DNA of 64,000 nucleotides from Lathyrus oleraceus. Taxonomy: Eukaryota > Streptophyta > Magnoliopsida > Fabales > Fabaceae. Position 1 is the first letter of the stretch. Each line of letters begins with the position of its first letter. Both the position numbers and the translations under genes were made by a program. The DNA lies in assembly GCF_024323335.1 (NCBI RefSeq), contig NC_066582.1, positions 89,276,944 through 89,340,943 on the forward strand, read 5' to 3'. Of this stretch, positions 59,427 to 64,000 are shown one piece after another. Below the pieces are notes generated by a model. The model worked only from the letters and a program-made list of their open reading frames with translations, was not told the DNA's origin and did not search any database.

Positions 59427-61472
59427 TGTAAGACCCCAATTTTGACCCTAAGATCCCTCATGGCACCATAACATTGCATTTGCATTGCCTCAAGGATCTT
59501 TAGCATCTTGGTTCCCTTTGCCTTTGGGTGGGACTCCTTGTGATTGGTTTGAGATCACCAAGCATGCTTGAATTATACATCATTGTTTCTCTTACTTTTG
59601 TTTACTAACCAAAAGCACAAAAATGTGTCACTAACATCTTTTGTTTGAAGCTTGAGTATCATCCAAGACACTTTGTGGGTTCTATTTAGATGATCAGTCA
59701 ACACAAGGGAATGGCTTGAGATACTTCCGACAGGTTCAAATATGGTCTATTCGTCAGTCAAAATGTTAATCTTGAAGGAGCAAAAGTTTGTTCACGAGTT
59801 GTCATGCTCGCTAGGCGAGCAGAATGGGTCACCTAGCGAGTCCCAAGAAAAGCCACCAGAATCACCTACGCTCAGAGGAATTTCTTGAACTGTCATGCTC
59901 GCTAGGCAAACCCCACGTGTTTAAAAAAAACGAATAAAAATAAATAAATAAATAAATAAAATATAACAGAAAATTTTTGGACTTGGGCCTCTCTCATTTG
60001 AGCCCAGAGGTCCACAAAAATCAGGTTATAAATTCAGAGTTTCAGTGAAACAAAAGGCAATTCCATTCCTATTACCCTGGCAGGGAAAAAGATAGTGAGA
60101 GAAGAGCTAACAGAGTTCAGAGCAACCTCCAGAGACTGAAGGGAACTCATCGGCAAAGAACCAATTCCCTCTCATATAAACCCTCAGATTGCTTTGCAAA
60201 CCCAACCGGGCAATTCAATTTTATTCTATCTCTCCAGTCAGGTTTGCCTTATTCCCATTACTTTATGCTTTTAATTTGAATGCTCTGAATGTATGAGGTA
60301 TTATGGGTGAATTTGATACCCTTTTGATGCATGTGTTTGACAAGAGGTTTAGGCCTCCTACCCTTGGTTGCTTTTTGTGAGCTTTTTGTGAATTTTAATG
60401 GCATGATTCATGTGGTTACATTTTGATTTGGGGGCAACTCTTGATTACCCTATCTTGTTTCTCTAACCTGTTTGTTGAGTTTTGTTTTGTGAGGGCTCAT
60501 ATGACTCTTGCAGAGATGGCTTGCCTGGTGTTCCACTTTATTTGTGGGATACCACCTGGAGGTTTATTCCGATTACCTGTACTGACTCACTTTCTTTGAT
60601 GGTGCTAGCTTGAGAGATCTTTGGGTTTCTTATTTATCTAATTGATGTTACTTCGGATCTTTATCCGTACGGTAGATCTCTCGATCCCTTTACTTTTCCC
60701 GCATGTTACCAATTTCTTAGGTTTCGTATAGCCTCGTGGCATGTCAATTAAGGTAGCGCGGTTCCTTCATCTAGGACTGCCTTTTTTCATGAGCATCCCT
60801 AAACACCCCAAACTCATTGATTTTTCGTCTCCTAAGAACATGTTTACTCCTTCTACTACAGGCGAGTAAGTCTCCAAAGGTCGAGCATCCGGTAGATTGC
60901 GTAGTAACGTCGTTCAACCCTTACCCCGTAGTTAGTCGAACTAAGTTTCGCTCTGATTCTCATTCCAGATGAGATACGTAGGCATAAGATGCGATGTCTT
61001 ATCGAGCAAACTTCCCTTTAACCCATAGGTAGCCGAGCTACGAAGACTCTGATTCTCCTATTCAGATGAGATACGTATGCAGTGGATGCGACATCCGTGC
61101 GAGTCATTTTCTTTTGACCCTTCTTTTAGTAAGCAGTAATTTAGATAAACATAAACGCTTTTCTCATCCATTCAATCATGTTTGCACAAATAAATTTTCA
61201 AAAAAAAAACAACAACCTTTGCAACAAATGTGAAAAGGGCTCCCTAGGAGTACCTAGGATGCTTTGGGTGCCTAATACCTTCCCATTGCATAACCAACCC
61301 CCTTACCCAGATCTCTGACATTTTTACTAGTTTTTGATTCGATAAAATTTTTAGGTTTTTGTTCGCTTTCTAAGCATTCCTTTGGATAAATAGAAGTGCG
61401 GTGGCGACTCGACTTGTATGATTTATCTTGGATTTAGTCAATATCTCTAATGGTAACGAATACCCTGCTACA
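59427..61472 (+). repeat. 3' LTR of element B (2046 bp)
   Basis: It has the same length as the 5' LTR at a constant offset of 10448. The primer-site-like sequence here is TGGCGACTC (61402-61410), closer to the true primer site than in the 5' LTR. It is followed by gattg. Confidence 0.95.
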
Positions 61473-61477
61473 GATTG
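61473..61477. repeat. Target site duplication of element B (right copy, gattg)
   Basis: Identical to 48974-48978; LTR D resumes at 61478. Confidence 0.95.
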
Positions 61478-63461
61478 GTACATTTTTTATTTCACCTTAT
61501 GCATTTTAATCTTTCCATTTCATAATCCATTATTCTTTTTCTTCTTCTTCTTTCTTTTTGATCAATGAGTTAAAGGTTGATAAGTTAGCATTGATTAGGG
61601 AGGCTTAATCTTCCTCGATTCAAATCTAATTCATCTTGATCAATTGATCAAATGAATGGCTTTGTATTAAGGATAGGTTGTTTCCTAAACATGCAAAAGA
61701 CTTAAACCAATACAAGATCAATTCTCTTTTTCTTTTTTGGCATGGCAAGTTGTTGGAACTTGGTTCACTAATCAAGACTTCTAACTTGTGTTGTTGCCTA
61801 CATTATTATTGACCGGCCTCAGATAGTTGTGACTTCTACATAAGTCCAATTACGATTGCTTAACATAACGCTAAATTTGCCTTATGACACACTAACTACT
61901 AACATTAACCATTAACCATTAACCATTAACCATTAACCATTAACCATTAACCATTAACCATTAACCATTAACATTTACTTTTTGCTCTTTACTTTTATGC
62001 AATTTACTATTCTTGTACATATTATCCATTTGCTTTTCCCTTTGCTCACTTGAGCACATGTTTATGTTAATGCCATTTGCCTTTTGCTCACTTGAGCACA
62101 TAATTGTGTATATACTATTGTACTTGTGTTTTGTTTTGATTGTTGAGAACCAAAATGCAAAAAATGGACAAATGGACTTAGTTTCTAGGACATTCCCTAT
62201 GCAAAAATTGGAGTAAAAGGACCTTAATGATGAAGATGGATTAGAAGGACAAGCCTCTAAACTCACTCTTGTCCATTCTTGATTTGCTTCATAAAACTCT
62301 TTGATGTGTGTGTTCTTGTGCTAGGGACTCCATCTTGATTCAAACTTGAGGAACTATTGCCATGAGCTTCTAAGAGAAAGAATTACAAGATGCCTTGAAG
62401 AGCCTTCCAAGAGTTCATTTGATTGATGATTGCTTGGGTTTATGTTTATGTGATTGCTTATTCCAAAGGATGGGAGCTACTTGGATCATCAATATGATCT
62501 CAAGAGAGGAACTCCATTGTGGTTTTGTTTCTTATTCCTTACCTCTTACATGATTAGGACTTTAGCCCTTCTTCTTCTTCTCTCAACTCTAACCCAAGTC
62601 AAACTTTTGTGCAGACACTTAACATTTGTTTTCAACATTAGAAACCTGAGCCTTATGCTTTTGATTTTCAAACCTTCTTTTCATAATACTTATTTTGAAT
62701 TGAATCTTTAAGTCAACTTTGACCATTTTGTATATACTTCTAAGTGGTAAATATAACCCATTCAAATGTATTTTTGTGGTTTCAATGGCCACTTTCTAAT
62801 CAAAACTTTTTCATAACCTTTAGCTATTAGGTTTGAGTTATCTTTGTGGTAGATGTAATACTCACCTATATCCTTAGTGATGGACAATGAGTCTTCCATG
62901 CTTATTATAGGGTTAACCCCTCACTAGCATGTTGAAGCTATCCTCACATGGTGGATTTGTGGTTTTAGGTTGAGTTTTCTCCCTTTGATAACAAAAGACC
63001 TTAAGGCTTTTGGACCAATCAATTCACCAACTCATTTTTAAGATTGTTACCCCGAACTACGAGGTTTTGATCCTAATCTTTTTGAAGATGGTACGTAGGT
63101 AATGGGTTTATCCATCCAAACACAAAATGTAAATAAACTTGTATATTCTCTTCTCATCTCTTCAATCATGTTTGCACAAACAAATTTTTCACAAAACAAC
63201 AACCTTACAACAAGTGTGAGAAGGGCTCCCTAGGAGTACCTAGGATGTTTTGGGTGCCTAACACCTTCCCATTGCATAACCAACCCCCTTACCCAGATCT
63301 CTGACTCTCTTTTACTAGTTTTTGATTCGATAAAACTTTTAGGTTTTTTGTTCGCTTTCTAACCATTCCTTTGGATAAATAGAAGTGCGATGGAGACTTG
63401 ACTTGTATGATTTACCTTGGATTTAGTCAATATCTCTAATGGTAACGAATACCCCGCTATA
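61478..63461 (+). repeat. 5' LTR of element D, 3' part
   Basis: It continues LTR D after element B and ends CCGCTATA at 63461, where CTACA is expected (C-to-T). It contains the ATTAACC array, the GAACTACGAGGTTTTGAT ... TACGTAGG module at about 63055-63100, the CCTAACACCTTCCCATTGCA block at about 63257-63276 and a degraded primer-site-like TGGAGACTT at 63391-63399. It matches LTR C in inverted orientation. Confidence 0.85.
61904..61973 (+). repeat. (ATTAACC)n microsatellite in LTR D
   Basis: Nine perfect 7-bp units are followed by one imperfect unit. LTR C at the matching place (about 4120-4140, minus strand) has only two to three units, so the array grew in D after the copies separated. The unit is not the plant telomere repeat. 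Confidence 0.95.
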
Positions 63462-63467
63462 GAAAAG

Positions 63468-63485
63468 TGGCGACTCTGCTGGGGA
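63468..63485 (+). other. Primer-binding site of element D (tRNA-Arg-like)
   Basis: TGGCGACTCTGCTGGGGA lies seven bases after the LTR end, with the intact TGG. It is identical to the site of C. Confidence 0.85.
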
Positions 63486-64000
63486 AATAAAACCTAGTGG
63501 GTTTTGCCTACTTTTCATATTTGTTGTATTGTGTGGTACATTGTTTTGTGACATATTTTTTGTGCAATTTGGGATTACTGTATTGTATGTAATGATTGAA
63601 TTGCTTGAATATTAATTCCTTGTATGCTTGGTGATCTTTGTGAGATGAGTTCTATACCCGGACTCGAGTGCACTTAGGATAGGAGAATGGCATAGTCTTG
63701 TTGACTTGTGTGGAGTTATTCCTTAGCAAGTTGACCTGCAAGTCCATTCACTTGGTGGAGGTCACGTTGGGATCAATAATGTCACACAAGTAGTTGTGGT
63801 TAGACATTACTCTTTCCAATATAGACCTTAGAAGCCAAGGACCTTAGTCTACCAAGCCCATCTTGGCCTATTCTTAGGATGTAGTGCGAAAGTCGTTCAA
63901 GTGTAAGATTTGATACGATTGTTACGCGATACTACACTCATAAGAGTCTCTCTTGAGAATATTTTTGGAATACGAGTAGTCGTTTCTCCGATAATATCCG
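63486..64000 (+). other. 5' leader of element D, to the window edge
   Basis: It is homologous to the leaders of B, C and F and has no coding frame. By comparison with C, the ORF1 of D should begin a few hundred bases beyond the window. Confidence 0.7.

Larger units (their letters stand above)
48979..61472 (+). mobile_element. Element B: Ogre-family derivative with 2046-bp LTRs, gag deleted
   Basis: Two LTRs of equal length (48979-51024, 59427-61472) and a five-base duplication define it. The internal 8402 bp contain primer site, leader, truncated ORF1, the C-terminal end of protease, an intron, RT-RNase H-integrase, a repeat-bearing 3' region and a polypurine tract. gag and most of protease are absent. 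The LTR ends match LTR D closely, but the middle is different and much shorter. By eye the two LTRs differ by about 3 percent over their first 440 bases. Confidence 0.93.
46060..64000 (+). mobile_element. Element D: Ogre-type element, 5' LTR and leader, interrupted by element B
   Basis: LTR D starts TGTAAGACCCC at 46060, is split by B (48979-61472), and resumes at 61478 to end at 63461. Its length without B and one duplicated pentamer is 4903 bp. The primer site and leader follow to the window edge. The five bases before it, agtat at 46055-46059, should be its target duplication; the other copy is outside. It belongs to the same family as C, in opposite orientation. Confidence 0.85.

Noticed and set aside
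61904..61973. Telomere-like heptamer array
   Set aside because: The unit ATTAACC is not CCCTAAA or a simple variant of it and the array is inside an LTR.

Overview
This window looks like plant nuclear heterochromatin made almost wholly of nested LTR retrotransposons. I see no host gene, no tRNA or rRNA gene, no CRISPR array and nothing bacterial. Giant Ty3/gypsy elements of the Ogre/Tat type carry an extra ORF1 upstream of gag, have LTRs of up to 4.9 kb, a tRNA-Arg-like primer site and an intron between protease and reverse transcriptase. They occur beside a Ty1/copia Sirevirus-type element with an env-like ORF. This combination suggests a legume, most likely tribe Fabeae (pea, vetch, lentil, Lathyrus); the species is inference.

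I resolve six elements and call them A to F. F (plus, oldest) is the base layer: an LTR 3' part (38363-40908), an unassigned block, then ORF1 and gag remnants up to 46059. C (minus) sits in F's LTR: its ORF1 and leader occupy 1-2565 and its 4.9-kb 5' LTR is 2566-7112 plus 38009-38362. E, a copia/Sirevirus element (7113-38003, 980-bp LTRs, duplicated target gaagt), lies inside C's LTR. A, an Ogre (8283-29183, 4.8-kb LTRs, duplicated target gctat), lies inside E's gag gene. D (plus) entered F's gag-pro region: its 4.9-kb 5' LTR is 46060-48978 plus 61478-63461, followed by primer site and leader to the window end. B (48979-61472, two 2046-bp LTRs, duplicated target gattg) lies inside D's LTR.

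All coding regions are damaged. A keeps gag-pro and RT-RNaseH-integrase with in-frame stops, mostly explicable as C-to-T changes. It has also lost the end of its 5' LTR, the primer site and the ORF1 start, and one catalytic Asp of its integrase is Asn. B has lost gag and most of protease but keeps a long RT-RNaseH-integrase frame. E has gag, pol and an env-like gene, each with one or more lesions.

The observations most worth following are: the pro-RT intron whose removal restores the frame independently in A and B; a second primer-site-like sequence 50-70 bp inside the end of all five Ogre-like LTR types; modules near the LTR ends that are shared by otherwise dissimilar LTRs; the conserved ORF1 protein of unknown function; and a promoter-like TATA box just upstream of the Sirevirus env-like ORF.
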